DNA of 64,000 nucleotides from Prinsepia uniflora (lineage: Eukaryota > Streptophyta > Magnoliopsida > Rosales > Rosaceae): positions 56,725,864 to 56,789,863 of the forward strand of contig CM064876.1 in assembly GCA_032719365.1 (NCBI GenBank), read 5' to 3'. The translations under genes were made by a program, and so were the position numbers. The notes beneath the pieces are model-generated. The model saw only the letters and a list, made by a program, of their open reading frames with translations, was not told the DNA's origin and searched no databases. Every line of letters starts with the position of its first letter. Positions within the stretch are counted from its first letter, which is position 1. Below are positions 20,690 to 32,230 of this stretch, in pieces.

Positions 20690-23600
20690 TGTCAGGACCC
20701 GTCCCAATCCTTTCGGGATTAACGCGGGACGACCCTGATCCCGTCCGACACGAAGTGTCAGACAAGAGAAATTCCAACCTTAGCCCTCTCGGGCTTTCAG
20801 AGTATGCCAGGATCCAGAGGAGGTAAGTGATATCTCGGTCTCTGCTACAGTCCGCATCTGTTGTCAACCTGAAGGGCAGTCAAAACATCAAAAGCTGTGA
20901 GTGGACAAAACAAAGAGTTTATAAAAACATTTCATAAGAACATTTGTACCCTTCAATAAAAAGCAAGCATGCATTCGAAAACCATTTAACCAAAAGAACC
21001 ATATGTGGGAACTAAGCCCAAAACCATAACCGAAGAAGGAACCATAAAGAACAACCCATACGGGCCACTGCGCAAATCCATGTGGGACTCAACCCAAAAC
21101 TTGTATACATCACACATCATATATCATATATACATATAAATCACACAACCAATCCTGTCATGGTTTCCAAAGCTACGCGCGTGCTACCTTGGGTCTCAAG
21201 CCCAAGTCTCTCAGGGTCCATCCAGGTCAGTGTCCGTAGACCAATGACCCTCCCTGAGGTTATAATACAAGCCCTCCTAAGAGTAAGGTACCCAACGGGG
21301 GCGACTCCACTCAGTTAGTTCTCCGTGACTACTCCGGGATCCATCCAGGTCAACGACCCTCCCCGGAGGAGACATTCCAAGTAAAGGAAGGTATATCGAT
21401 ATATATATATAGAAAACATCCTTAAAACCTTTCAAAGGATTCATGCCCGGTCCCCATAAACCATCATGAACTATAAAAACCTTTCAAGGGTTCACGCTGA
21501 TCCCCATAAATCGTCATGAACCTGGAAATCCATTTAGGGTCCCCGACTCGAAATCATAAACGTAAAGTAACTGGATCTCGTGCCCGAACACATGACTCAA
21601 CTGGGCATCGTTCCCGATATCTCAGGGTCAGTCATGACTCCGATCGTAGTGATGCGTGCAACCATCCATCCAGGACCGCCTTCAATTCTGGTATGTCACC
21701 GTGAACAAATCAACCGACGCGACCACCGCTGGATTATGGAGCACTCATCACCGATCGATATCCTGAACCGTCAACACTCCGAAGTCGAGCCTCGATCGGC
21801 TGGCCGACAACAGATCGTGCATAGTGACCTCTCCGGAAGGAACATATGCTAGTCCGGAGGCGAGTGTCGTATCATCCGTCGCCATGCACAAAGCACTCGC
21901 CACGACCACAATTCAGACTCGTAGGTCATAAATAGAGCCACATGCCCGAGACAAAACCAAATGGGTCTCATGCCCGAGTTTATCCTTTTGAAATCCAAAA
22001 CCATTTCATTTAAATCAACGTAGAAACACAAACCCGTATAGGCACCGTATAAGGCCGAAACCTCGAAATACATGCCAATACGTAACCACACACAAATGCA
22101 CTCATGGAATCACCAAACAAGTATTAAAACATATAATAAACATTTATGCATGCATCAATTTAGAAAACAAGGTCCACTCACATACCGTTCGAGGTGCCGC
22201 CTCGATACGCGTGCCATACGGCTCTCCCGAGCCAATCGTCATCACTGAGACTCCCAAACCTGTCCAAATTGTAATAGAGGGTTACTAACTACTTAAATAA
22301 CCCCTCACTAAAGTCCCGTAATTTTCTGAAATTTTTAACTATTTTTAATCCCGATCCTAAACCTTTCGATGCCCCGAACATTATCGAGACGGTGTCTGAT
22401 CGACACGAAACCAGTCCCAAGATGTTCGTTACATCAAATAGATGATTTCGTGTGTTGGAAGTATCCTCAAAATTTCCCTCACGTGCCCCCACGCGCTGAC
22501 TGAAGCCTCCTGCGAGTGAAACTCACGCGCCAAACAGTGTCATCGCCCACCTCTAGTGAACCGGGTTCACCTGGTTCGAACTGTATCGGACCGGCGCGAC
22601 CGGTCCAGTGCATTCCACCCTCATTTTCAGTCCTTTTTCAGTCCTATCAATTCCTAAACCTTCCTATAATTCATTCATATCATCATATAACCTCAAAAAC
22701 GTGAAATCGATCCAAAGTTCTTACCTTTAGATTGAAAAACGCACGGCCAAGTTTCCTCCTCCCTGTCCGTGTGTTTCCGGCCACCTCTAAGCTTGCTCTC
22801 GATCCCAAACAAACCTTAAGACCTCCAGAAAGACATCACCACTATTAAAATCGATCGACAACCCCTCAAAACCTATGTTCGAATTTCAAACCAACTTACC
22901 TCTCTGTTTTTCGATTCCACTCCGCCATGGCTCTGGCCGTCACCGTCAAATCCTCCTTCCAGCCTTTCACACCGTCACACAGTTGTAGAAATGTAGATAA
23001 GGTGATGATGGTGTGATGTGGGTGTGTGTTGTTCAAAGAAATGGAAGATGGTGGTATGGAGGGGGTGTTTCGGGTTTGGATGCAAACAGAGAGGGAGGAT
23101 GATATCTGATGAGAGGGAAAGGGAAATAAATGGTGAGGATTAAATGATGAGATGAGATGGAGGGTTAGGATTGAGAGGTGGGCACATTAGATTTTAATAA
23201 TAATAATAATAATATTTAATTAGTTAGATCCACTTTTTAGATGAAAAATGGGATGAGTGACACTTGTCACTCATCCATGGGTCCCACTAAAATATCTGCC
23301 CAATCAGATGTGCCAAGTGTCTTTGCCTCGTAATGCGTGCAACAGTAAAATCGAACTTCTGTGAACCTTAACTTTCCCGTTCGAAGTCCGATTTCAACGT
23401 GCCGCCTGTCTACAGATTTGTATCGTCCCGATCTACGTAACGGTCCTTGGCCCCTCGGTCATCAGACCTCTCAGGTCAAAAGTTAACTATTTGCCCCTTT
23501 TAACAAAATTACCAAAAGACCCCTGAACTTCCAAACGCCATAACTTCTTCCTTGAATGTCGGAATCGAACGTGCCACCTGTCTATGAATTAGTGACGTCC

Positions 23601-23791
23601 CAAAATACGTCACGGTCATAGGCCGAAGTCCATTCGACCGCCAGAATGAAAAGTCAACATTTTGCCCACGACTAGGGGTAAAACGGTCATTTTGCATCGT
23701 TCGTTCGATTTCGTCCAACTAATCACCGATTAACCTCACTAATCATGATTAGTCACTAATCTGATCTCGGAATTCAGGACGGGTCATTACA
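20690..23791 (-). repeat. Solo LTR, 3.1 kb, TSD GTGTA
   Basis: On the plus strand it begins TGTCAGGACCCGTCC and ends GGACGGGTCATTACA, with the direct repeat GTGTA at 20685-20689 and 23792-23796. Comparison with LTR/PPT junctions near 44563 shows it lies in minus orientation. No internal retroelement region or second LTR accompanies it, so it is a solo LTR left by LTR-LTR recombination. It interrupts reverse transcriptase between the PFGL and YxDD blocks. Confidence 0.93.
23251..23276. repeat. 26-bp palindrome conserved in LTRs
   Basis: Two perfect 12-bp arms GGATGAGTGACA / TGTCACTCATCC are separated by CT. Identical palindromes occur at 42720-42745 and 52217-52242 in other LTR copies, with a decayed one near 44910-44931. 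Confidence 0.9.
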
Positions 23792-23886
23792 GTGTACATG
23801 GACAATATGCTCGTCAAGAGCATGACTAACACATCACCAATCTCGCTCGAATGTTCGTCGTTCTGAAGAAGTTCTGAATGTGCCTC

Positions 23887-26712
23887 TGTAATGACTCGTC
23901 CTGGAAATCGGGATGAGATTAGTTGTTAGTGACGGATTAGTGAGGTTAATTGATGGTTAGTTGAATGTGTTCGGACGGACGGTACAAAATGACGTTTTTT
24001 CCCCTTGAATGGGCAAAAATGTTGACTTTTCTTTCGGACGGTCAAATGGAAATTAACCAATGACCGTGACGTAGTTTGGGACGTCACAAATTTATAGACA
24101 GGTGGCACGTCCGATTCCGACATCCGAGGAGGAAGTTATAACGTTCAGAAGGTTGAGGGTACTTTGGTAATTAGGTTAAAATGAGAGAAATTGTTGACTT
24201 TTTACGTGGCAAACGGTTTTCACGAAACTCGAAGACCGTTAGGAAGGTCTCGAGTCTCTGATTCCAATGACAGGTGGCATGTATTATTTGGAGTTCGGGA
24301 AATCGAGTTACGGGTCAAGGAAATTGAAGGGTAAAATGGTAATTTGTCCTTGAGGGGTATTCTGGACATTTTCTGCACTGGGATCTGTGCCCACTCAAAG
24401 AAGGACACTTGGATGTTGATTGAAGGTGGTGACATGGGATTGGTGACGCGTGGCTGGGTCTGGATGGTCGTGGAAACTGCCTGTAATCTCTCAAATTGCC
24501 ACACACGATTCAAATACTAGTTGAACGGTCTCGGGGCTCGAGGGAAAAATAGAGAACAGTGGTGGTGAGGAATTTAAATTCCCCCCAGCTAGCCCCAATT
24601 GATAGTGATCTATGAATAAAATTGAAAGGAGAATCGGCCTGGGTTAAGGTGGTGGAGTTGTGGTCACCGTCGTGCACGGTGGCGGTTGGAGGAGGGCCAA
24701 AACCGTGGACTCCCTTGTTGAACTTCAACTGGTTCGTGGTGATTTTTTTGAATCTTAGTCGATTGTATGGGCTGCTAAGGGTTACTAGAGGTCTAGGGAA
24801 TTCAACAAGCCCACTGTGGAGGCCTGAGATGGACGGTAAGCTCAAAACCGATATCTATACATAGTTTGATTTCGATCATGGAAAGTTGAGATTTAATGGT
24901 TGTTGCTTAACGTCGTGATTTGGGTGTGGTTTTAGAAGTTTCAAGGAGGTGTTTGGACTCAAGACCACGATGGGAGGTGGCTGGTCGTCGAAGAATACAG
25001 CAGGGGGACTATGGCCGGTTCACCTCTTGAACTAAAAAGGTAAGAGATAACTTCTAAACTCATGGTTTTAAATCCTTAATTCCTTCCAAAGACTAAGATA
25101 AACATTAGGAAGGGAAATGATTAAAATCATATTAGAATTGGATGAAAACTAGGATCGAACCGCCCAAGCCGGTTCAGGAGTGGACCGGGTCGGCCTGGAC
25201 CGGTTCAAACCCGGTCTGACCTAGGTTGAAGAAGGTCAATAGTACCACGCGTGGCTCCCACGCGCAGCCCCTTTGGGAGGAGCATGAGGGCACGTGGGGC
25301 CCCTTTTGGGGAAGATTCCAACACGACTTTTAAAGTATTCGATGTAACGAACATTTTGGCGCTGATTTCGAGTCAATCGGACATCGTCTCAATAGTTTTC
25401 GGGATGTCCAAAGGTTTAGGGCTCGTTTAAAAATAGTTAAAAATTCTGAAAAAATTACGGGAATTTAGTATAAACTTAATGAAGTAGTTAGTGACCTCGA
25501 TATGGGATTTGAACAGGTTCGGGAAAGCCGAGGATAGCGGAATGGCCGGGAACGGCGTAAGTACGCGCGTATCGAGGCGATGTCAGAATGGTTTGTGAGT
25601 GGACTTTGCTTTCTAACTCTTGATGCATGCATATATATTTTTATATTTTTTCATACGGGATGCTATGATTTTGTTTATGATTTGGATGATTTATGGTTTT
25701 GCACGTTTTTCGAGGTATTTTACGGAATTTCACGTTTTACGAGTTTTCGAACGATCTTGTGATTGGGTCATGGTTTTAATGATTTGATTTTGGGATTTTA
25801 AATATGGTTTGATTTTAATGATTTGAAATGGATTTCAGAAAATTGATTTCGGGCTTGGAGCCCTATTCATGTGATTAAGATTTCAGATTTGGTTTTCGAG
25901 ATTTGGAAAGGAAGTCTGGACTTGGGTTCTGGACGATGGTTCCGGATGCTAGCTTACGAAATCAACATTGCGAATTCGACTGTGGATTTTCTGTGGTTTT
26001 CAATGATTGAATGAAAAATGGTTTTGGGTTTAAAGACCCGGAAAAAGAGAAAAACTCACTGGATCTGGTTTTGAGTTTAAAGACTCGGGCGCACTTGAGA
26101 TCCAGTAAACTTGTATGACTGATGTTTTTCACTGGTTTTTCACTGGTTTTCTGATGTTTTGGGCAGTGACCCGGATGAATTGGATTTGACGGGTTTTGGG
26201 ACTGAGTTCCCAGATTTTAGATGACTTGTGATTTGCGGCTGAGGCCTGGATTTGAGTGATGGATTTGATTCGGATTTTCAAATGGTTTTTAAAGGATGGT
26301 TTTTGGTATGAATGGTTTTATGACTGGGATTTGATATGCATGCATTCTTTTTAAATGGAGGGTATAACTGTACTTGTTTTATTGAACTGTTTTTGAATTT
26401 ATTATTTATTTTTGTCCGTTCACAGTCTTTTATGTCTTCGATACCCTCCAGGTTGTGGCGGTACAGGTTGTTGGTCGAGAGAGACGGAGACATCACACCC
26501 ACGATCCACAGTAGTTCGGCGCAGTCTGGGAAGTCCGGATATTTCTAGGATGGTTGGATCGATAATCCCTTGTCCGACTTACGTGTGACATGGAGGTTGG
26601 ACGACAATTTAGCCTTCGTGTAATGCGTAAGTTAGACGGGAGCAGGGTTCAGCCCTTAGACGGGAGCAGGGTTCAGCCCTTAATCCCGGGTGATTAGGGG
26701 TGGGTCCTAACA
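23887..26712 (+). repeat. Solo LTR, 2.8 kb, TSD GCCTC
   Basis: It begins TGTAATGACTCGTCC and ends GGGTGGGTCCTAACA, with GCCTC at 23882-23886 and 26713-26717. Plus orientation, the opposite of the solo LTR 95 bp to its left. Removing the insert and one TSD copy restores a readable reverse-transcriptase phrase (MCLNPAKCTF), confirming the boundaries. It contains ATGCATGCAT, GTTTAAAGAC repeats and a GACGGGAGCAGGG 3' block (here duplicated at about 26636-26675). Confidence 0.93.
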
Positions 26713-27480
26713 GCCTCAATCCAGCCAAGTGCACCTTTAGGGTTAGTTCGGGAAAGTTCCTTGACTTCATGATCAGCCAACGTGGCATTGAAGGCAAGAT
26801 CTAGGCCATTCTAGACTTAGAGCCTCCTCAAGCATAAGAGGATATCCAGAGCTTGACAGCCAAGTGGCAGCACTGAGCCGATTTATTTCGAAGGCCATCG
26901 AAAAGTACGTTCCCTTCTTCAAGGTCCTCAAAACCAATTCCAAACACATTACCTAGACTGAAGAATGCACGAAAGCCTTCATCGAACTGAAGGATTTCAT
27001 GAGCCGAGCACCACTGTTGGCCAGGCCGGAAAAAGGCTTCACTTTCTCCAAGTGGTTGATCTTAGTGTGCTAGCCACTGCTTCATTTAAAGAACCGCTGA
27101 TCATGTACCTGTCTGTTTCCAACTCTGTGGTCTGCTTGGTACTCATTAGGAAGACTAACGAGGCCGAGCACCCCATATACCATGTTATCCGAGCACCGCA
27201 AGATGTAGAAATCAGGTAGATTGACCTAAAAAAACTTCTTTTCACTCTGATCATTTCATCTAGGAAGCTGCGACTATACTTCCAGCCCCACACCATCATT
27301 GTCCTGACTAACAGGTCACTTCGCCAAGTACTGCATAAATCGGACATATCTGGTCGGTTACTCAAATAGACCATCGAACTCAGTGAGCTCGACATCACCT
27401 TTGCCCCCAGACTGACCGAGAAGGGATAGGTCGTGGTAGATTTCATATTAGAGTTCACTTACCTACTGCTCGCGCCAGAT
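26713..27480 (+). pseudogene. Gypsy RT end and RNase H remnant
   Basis: After the solo LTR the frame continues LNPAKCTFRVSSGKFLDFMI and then RNase H blocks such as KDFMSRAPLLARPEKGFTFS and ELSEFDITFAPRLTEKG, spread over several frames with stops. This is the C-terminal part of reverse transcriptase, the linker and the gypsy RNase H. Confidence 0.8.
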
Positions 27481-27539
27481 GTGCCCACCAACCTAACCAC
27501 CTCCGATTTTGCATCAATATCCAAACATACCCTAGATGA

Positions 27540-27960
27540 CGACTGACCCACCTGGCTCCTACATGAGAACGGCTCGGCCTACCACATCGGCTCTAGTGTA
27601 GGACTCATCCTCACCACCGTAGACAAGCACCAACTGGAGTATGCCCTCCGTTTCTATTTAAGGCCTCCAAAAACAAGGCAGGGTACGAAACCCTACTAGC
27701 CTATCTGCGACTGGCCAAACATATGGAGGCCGAGTAGATACAAGTCTACAACGACTCCCAACTCGTCATGAACTAGGTCAACGATGAGTTTGAGGCCAAG
27801 GACTCATCCATGTCTCTGTACAAGAAAATGGCTCAGCCCCTCCTTAGCAGCTTCAAGGCCCACGCCATCACATGGATCCCTCGATCTCAGAATAGCCACC
27901 CTGATGCGCTCGACCGACTGGCCTCTTCCCTCAACGAGAAGATAGGCCAGAATGACCCAG
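27540..27960 (+). pseudogene. Second (archaeal-type) RNase H of a Tat element
   Basis: Readable pieces include WLLHENGSAYHIGSSVGLIL, LEYALRF, VYNDSQLVMN, VNDEFEAKDSSM and ITWIPRSQNSHPDALDRLAS. This matches the extra RNase H found after the gypsy RNase H in Tat/Ogre elements, with acidic positions such as the D of YNDSQ and the D of HPDAL. The first acidic residue (usually D in HVDGS) is E here. Frameshifts and stops break it. Confidence 0.82.
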
Positions 27961-28369
27961 TTGAGATACTCCAAAAACCAAGCACAACCCCCTCGGTGGC
28001 CTTCTACTTCAACATCAACTCGATGTGGATGTCACCACTCATCAGCTTCCTCACCGATGGGAACCTACCAACCAACAAGGTGAAGCCAATAAGGTACCCC
28101 AACAAGCAACTCGGTACACCCTCATCTTCGGTCAGCTCTACAAGCGAGGCTATACACTACCTTTTCTCAAATGCCTCGAATCACAAACTGGGAAGAGCCT
28201 CCTCAAGGAGATACATGCATGGGTCTGTGGTAACCACTCAGGCCCACGATCTCTCGTTCATAAGACTTTTCGCCAAGGCTTCTACTGGCTGACCAAGCAT
28301 GCCCACGCATATGAATTCACTCGGTGCTGTGAAAAATGTTAACGCTTCACTCCGTTCATCCTACTTCCC

Positions 28370-28960
28370 CCTTAGTACCTGACTCCTATGCTCAGGCCAT
28401 GGCCTTTTGCCTAACGAGGACTCGACCTAATTTGGAAGGGAAAAACCGAGTATGTAATCGACGATGTGGATTACTTCACCAAGTGGGTTGAAGTAAAGGC
28501 CCTCGCCTCTATCACCATGGTTCAGATCGAGACTTTCATCTTCCAGAACATCATTTGGCTATTCAGACTCCCCCACACCATCATCACCAAAAATAGGAAG
28601 TAGTTTGATAACCACTTATTCAGAGCCTTTTGCTCTTGGTATGGGATCAACCTTTGCTTTGACACTCTTGCTCACCCTCAGTCTAACGGTCAGGTCAAAG
28701 CCGTTAATAAGATCACAAAGCATACTCTGAAGACCTAACTTGGAGAAACTGAGGGAAAATTGGCAAACATCCTACCTAGTGCCCTCCGATCATACCAAAC
28801 CTCATATCGAACGGCCACCAATGAAACACCTTTTTCCTTGGCTTTCGAAACTAAGGATGTCGTACCAACTGAAGTTGATGGGGACTCATACCGAGTCTTC
28901 ACCTAAGACACCAACCAAAATGACGACTAGATGGCACTCAGCCTGGACCTAATCTAGGAA
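28370..28960 (+). pseudogene. Gypsy integrase remnant
   Basis: Pieces in several frames give TEYVIDDVDYFTKWVEVKAL (first catalytic Asp), INLCFDTLAHPQSNGQVKAV (the segment ending in the usual NGQxE site, here NGQVK) and SALRSYQTSYRTATNETPFS. Upstream (28210-28340) the integrase zinc-binding region is recognisable (HAYEFTRCCEKC). Stops interrupt every frame, so it is non-functional. Confidence 0.83.
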
Positions 28961-30019
28961 CACCGAGAGAAGGCTCACCTTCACAACGTTAGCTACAAGC
29001 AAAAGCTTGGACAATACCATGACACGAAGGTCAACCCACGCACTTTCCAAGTGGGGGACTGGGTACTCAATAAGGTCAACCTTACCACCAGGGACCGATC
29101 AACGAGCACGCTCCGGCCCAACTAGGAGGGGCCCTACAAGATCATTTGGATATGCTGACCAGCTCACATGCCCTCTAACAGACCATCAACACTAACACGT
29201 TAGACCACACCCGCCCACCCAACAAAGGCACACTAGTCAGTGTCCCACCACCGATCGGTCCGACTCCTCTCTATACCAACTGGACATGCCACTTGGTACA
29301 ACTCGTCAGGGGGACTTGGGAGACTAGAGGTATATTCCCTACACCGAGTCTGGGGCAGTTTTACAAGTCTCCAACTGAGAAATTTCATCTCAACCAAGAA
29401 CTTGGGGAACTTTTGTTGATACCATATCAGCCCACACTCATTTGGGTCCAATACATCTAGCTCAACACACTCTTATGAAACTCAAGGGGTCCAAGCCCAC
29501 ACTATAAACAAACCCTAGTAAGGGCTGATCAGCACTGACACGTGGACATACCCCCTTCATCCATCATCAGGGCACATGTCAGCCTCACAATGAATGTTCA
29601 TTCTCCCACATCAGAAGAACATATTTATTGTCATCCGCATACCCATACAAAAGAAGTCACTTTCTCCCATAAAGATAACTAAGCATTTACTATTCACACT
29701 TATTTTACGAATTACTATTCACCACTCAATCCTTACATATAGACCCATTACTGACTTAGGTGTCGAAGTATTCTTAAGCTGCTACCACATCGGCATCGAA
29801 GTATCCTTACTCTCTTTTAATAGGTTAGTTTAAGGATATGTGGCTGAGCATTATTCACATCTTAAATTGGTACATTTTGTGTATTAACACCATCTAATTT
29901 CTTTCCCACTTACACTCCATTTTTACACACCTAACTATTTTCTTTCCCACTTACACTTTACCTGGCAAATCACTTGTACTTAGCGGAGGATTTGTACTAC
30001 CCAAAAAACAATTTCTTTT

Positions 30020-30227
30020 TCACGCACCAATAGCAAAATATTCCCTAATGACTTTACTCGGCGAAGTTTATTCTCGCGAGGCAATTAAAGTTTTCCATTT
30101 TCGCGTGCTGTTCCAACAGCAGAATCTTCCCTAATGACTTTGCCCTGCTAGACAAACTTCTCCATTTTTGCGCACCAACAGCAAAGCCTTCCCTATATTA
30201 TTTTGTGGCAGAACACCATTCGTAGTG
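30020..30227 (-). mobile_element. Probable CACTA-type end with subterminal repeats
   Basis: Reverse-complemented, it begins CACTACGAATGGTGTTCTGC. Two to three imperfect repeats of TTTGCTGTTGGTGCGCAAAA-like text and GGGAAGGCTTTGC / AGGGAAGATTC follow. The CACTAC terminus and subterminal repeats suggest a CACTA element end of a family different from that at 19198. The partner end is not found. Confidence 0.5.
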
Positions 30228-30517
30228 ATATTGCGTCCTTCATGTTCAATTTAAAATTTTGATTGGTCGCTTTGTATATATATTAAAAGGAGAGTATCAA
30301 GATTCAAGAATCTCTGTCATAGATTCGTTAATTTATTGTGAAACAACAAAGAAAAATAATCATAAAATAATCATTTATTCATTATCTTCAAAGATGACTT
30401 CTTTCACAAGAAAAAAACAACCATCTCAACACGAAGTCGTGGAGACATCTACAAACTGTAAAACACACGTAATTAAGTACATATAGATCCTCATGAAATG
30501 ATGGATATATAATCCGA

Positions 30518-31902
30518 TCACTGTATATTCACCTCCTTCACTTCCTTCTTAGGTTGGCCAGTTTTAGGAATGGTAATGCTCAGCGCCCCATCCTTCAACT
30601 CTGCCTTTATATCATCAACTTTGGCATCCTCAGGCAGTTGCAGAGTGGTGTCATAGTAACCATAGCTCCTCGATGACCATTTCTCATCGTCGGACCCTTC
30701 GTCCATCTCTTCTTTGTGCTCGCCCTTGATTTCCAAAAACCCGTCATGAACAATGACTCTCACATCCTCCTTAGAAAGCCCTGGAACGTCGTACCGCAGT
30801 TTGTAGCTATCACTTTGCTCCTTGACACGCCCGGACAGTGACCATGGTGACACGTTTAGGTTGTCAAGCAGCCTGTTTATGTTCTCTGTTGCATGCACAA
30901 GTGCATTCCCAAGGCCCGAGGGAAAGAAGTCTACCAACAACAAAGTCACGGGTTAGCAAATTCACTTTGAGCTATGCTTTTTCAACAAATTTAGCAAGAA
31001 CCAAATTAGGGATGTAAGATATGAATAATAACAGTACTTACGTAGCACGTAATACCTTCGAAACAGATCATGCAAGATTAACAATATCCATTAAGCGGCC
31101 AATTCGCACTACAGTTTAAGGCCTCTTCACTTGTAAGTGAAAAAGTTCTCAGGTTCAACTTCAATGATAAAATGGTTACATATTTGTATGAAATTTGATA
31201 CCTAATTGACGCATTGAGAGACTTGGGTCATACCCACCTCGATCCTTTTACATTAGATACATGAGAATTAGAATAGCGAATATAGCATAGCCAAGCAGTC
31301 AATGGTCCATTAAATTATGATTAAACAAATTAAGAGTTCTAATGATCCCTTTGTATAAAAGAAAATAAAATAGAGTTCTAATGATCCCTCACACAATTTT
31401 AATATAAGGTCACACTTCGGCACCGTATTTCAAAATTTATTGAATGAAAAATAATATTGTTCTAATTAAGAAAACTGTCCACAACATTCCAAATTTATTT
31501 CATGTGGATAGAAATATAAAACTGGATCAATACATTTGGATAAAATTAAACAAAAGTATTCAACTCTAAACGATGGCTTAGCTTTGTAGTCTAACAAGAT
31601 GCAGAGGAGTATTGAAGGAGTTTACCATAAAGAGCAGGAGCGAAGTCTCTGTCGTCCCTCCTCCAAAGTCCCCTTCTACCTTGCCTGCTAGGGGACAACC
31701 TGGACCTTTTACCTTGAGACACAGCAACGTCTTTGTCCTCCGACTGCTCACCAGCTGCTGTGGCAAACCTCTTCACAATCTCATCCCCACCCATAGTAGT
31801 CCTCTCCCGAGCACTGTGGCCAATCGCAGAAGCAGCCGAAAAGGAGGCGGGAGAAAGCACCCTCTGGTGCAAGTTCTTCAATACCAAACGTGCCAGAGCC
31901 AT
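30518..31902 (-). CDS. Mitochondrial small heat shock protein (HSP20)
   Basis: An ATP-independent chaperone of the mitochondrial plant sHSP class, which binds unfolding proteins in the matrix during heat stress. Two exons on the minus strand, 31902-31626 and 30930-30518, join in phase across a 695-bp GT-AG intron and give 229 residues. The first ~50 residues are rich in Arg, Ser and Ala with few acids, as in a mitochondrial presequence. Then come SEDKDVAVSQG and GRRGLWRRDDRDFAPALY, and across the junction DFFPSGLGNA, typical of this class. The alpha-crystallin domain spans about 129-221, with DVPGLSKEDVRV and the consensus-I region P192-x14-GALSITIP. An apparent stop-containing exon-1 continuation (KLLQYSSASC) is intron read-through. 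All domain parts are present and the frame is intact. It is probably heat-inducible; one imperfect heat-shock element lies about 200 bp upstream. Confidence 0.95.
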
Positions 31903-32098
31903 TCACAAAATCAAGCTTGGTGAACTCAAAGCTAATGAAGATTTTTGGGTTTTTGTTTTTGATGTACACTTGGAGAGACACAATTTAGAGACCGTTGTGT
32001 GTCGTATGAATTGGGGGCTTTATGTTAGGACACTTGTAGTGTAGAAGGGTCTGACAACCTATGGCAATGGAAACTACTGGAGGACGCGTCACCGATGG

Positions 32099-32111
32099 TT
32101 CTTGATCCTTC
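32099..32111 (-). promoter_or_regulatory. Imperfect heat-shock-element-like site
   Basis: TTCTTGATCCTTC resembles alternating TTCnnGAAnnTTC with one mismatch (GAT for GAA), about 200 bp upstream of the sHSP start codon. Short sites like this occur by chance, so this is suggestive only. Confidence 0.3.
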
Positions 32112-32230
32112 TCAACAGCAGCTGATAACAATTCCTATTTCGTAGAGTGTTCCTTGAGGGAAATCAATGTGATGCCACCACATCCTTCCACTTTCTTCAC
32201 TTTTGCTTTAATTTTGACATGCCATGTATC

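Larger units (their letters stand above)
20330..29900 (+). mobile_element. Decayed Ty3/gypsy (Tat-type) element, 5'-truncated
   Basis: The order is reverse transcriptase, RNase H, a second (archaeal-type) RNase H, integrase, then a 3' LTR start. The extra RNase H is the mark of the Tat/Ogre lineage. Gag, protease and the 5' LTR are missing; reverse transcriptase starts abruptly near 20330. The coding sequence is full of stops and is split by two solo LTRs (20690-23791 and 23887-26712). A purine-rich tract (CTTGGGGAACTTT) precedes TGTTGATACCATATCAG at 29414, which I take as the 3' LTR start. The LTR end is not determined, so the right limit is approximate. Confidence 0.85.

Noticed and set aside
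20690..23791. DNA transposon, because of the terminal inverted repeats
   Set aside because: The TG...CA ends, the 5-bp TSD and the match to LTRs next to polypurine tracts show that it is a solo LTR.
31612..31923. Plus-strand frames of about 103 codons over the sHSP gene
   Set aside because: They are antisense shadows of sHSP exon 1, whose minus frame has clear family motifs and splice sites.
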